Shown piece by piece: positions 63,685-64,000 of a DNA stretch of 64,000 nt. The translations under genes were made by a program, and so were the position numbers. How positions within the stretch are numbered: the stretch's first letter is position 1; each line of letters starts with the position of its first letter. The notes under the pieces are model-generated. The model made no database searches, was not told the origin of the DNA, and saw only the letters and a list, made by a program, of their open reading frames with translations. Source of the stretch: Crotophaga sulcirostris (taxonomy: Eukaryota; Chordata; Aves; Cuculiformes; Crotophagidae); contig VYZB01000340.1 in assembly GCA_013397455.1 (NCBI GenBank), positions 680,685 through 744,684 on the forward strand, written 5' to 3'.

Positions 63685-64000
63685 GTTGATCGCTGGCTGA
63701 ATATGAGCCAGCATTGTGCCCAGGTAGCCAAGAAGGCCAATGACATCCAGGCTTTTGGCAGAAATAGTGTGAACAACAGGACTAGGGAAGTAATTGTCCC
63801 TCTGTATTCAGCACTGGTGAGGCCGCACCTTGAATACTGTGTTCAGTTTTGAGCCCCTCTCTACAAGAAAAATGTTGAGCTGCTGGAGTGTGGCCAAAGT
63901 AGATTAGAGAAGCTGGTGAACGGTCTACAGCACAAGTCTTACAAGGAATGGCTGTGAGAGCTGGTGCTGTTTAGCCTGGAGAAGAGGAGGCTGAGAGGAG
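63685..64000 (+). mobile_element. CR1: CR1 LINE, relatively young, cut by window end
   Basis: Plus-strand CR1 close to the avian consensus: GGTTGATCGCTGGCTGAATA, TGAGCCAGCATTGTGCCCAG, GTAGCCAAGAAGGCCAATGA, AGGACTAGGGAAGTAATTGT, CCCTCTGTATTCAGCACTGG, TGAGGCCGCACCTTGAATAC, TGTGTTCAGTTTTGAGCCCC, CTGGTGCTGTTTAGCCTGGA and GAAGAGGAGGCTGAGAGGAG, where the window stops. The remaining 3' untranslated part should follow just outside. The 5' truncation point is at about 63685. Few differences from the pattern make it one of the two youngest repeats here and the best single pointer to a bird genome. Confidence 0.95.

Noticed and set aside
1..64000. tRNA, rRNA, CRISPR arrays, bacterial operons, phage or plasmid features
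   Set aside because: None seen. Composition, CR1 content and lack of dense coding frames all indicate vertebrate noncoding DNA; no regularly spaced short repeats other than the 22-bp minisatellite, which has no spacers.

Overview
This 64 kb window is nuclear DNA from an amniote vertebrate, almost certainly a bird. The evidence is the number of CR1 LINE fragments. Several carry the typical CR1 3' end (GGTCCCTTCCAACCC followed by TTCTATGAT-like octamers), and the fragment at the right edge closely follows the avian CR1 3' region (ATGAGCCAGCATTGTGCCCAGGT-like, then GTGAGGCCGCACCTTGAATA-like). No bacterial, plasmid or phage features are present.

I find no protein-coding gene that I can support. 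Open frames are short (longest 148 codons), are scattered over both strands, are low in complexity and show no recognisable domain, as expected by chance in AT-rich noncoding DNA. The window is either intergenic (a gene desert) or lies inside a very large intron. The best exon-like signal is a 33-nt candidate micro-exon at 36123-36155 with near-consensus splice sites on both sides. A weaker 62-nt candidate lies at 47607-47668.

Layout. 0-12 kb is mostly unique sequence, with a four-copy 22-bp minisatellite (4490-4584), an octamer-like inverted repeat (5016-5045) and two CR1 3' tips (8.7 and 10.9 kb). At 12472-12676 there is a complete 205-bp non-autonomous hAT DNA transposon with 18-bp terminal inverted repeats and an imperfect 8-bp target duplication. 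12.96-14.99 kb is a roughly 2 kb antisense ORF2 remnant of an ancient CR1/L3-type LINE. A second copy of the same family in the same orientation lies at 58.2-60.3 kb. 15.2-16.0 kb is a GC-richer patch with an NRF1-like site next to a TATA-like box. 22.4-23.3 kb holds further old CR1 pieces. 23.4-28.1 kb is AT-rich, repeat-free sequence with homeodomain-type TAATTA motifs and looks like conserved noncoding DNA. 28.1-33.1 kb is a cluster of four CR1 fragments of different ages and orientations. 33.1-58.2 kb is mainly unique AT-rich sequence with small simple repeats and the exon-like signals. The window ends inside a relatively young plus-strand CR1 (63685-64000).

Because no genes are present, nothing can be said about genes acting together. 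The content is a record of repeat insertions of several ages in unique sequence that may include regulatory elements. Repeat assignments rest on recognition of consensus patterns by eye, not on a database search, so boundaries are good to tens of bases for young copies and to about 100 bases for old ones.
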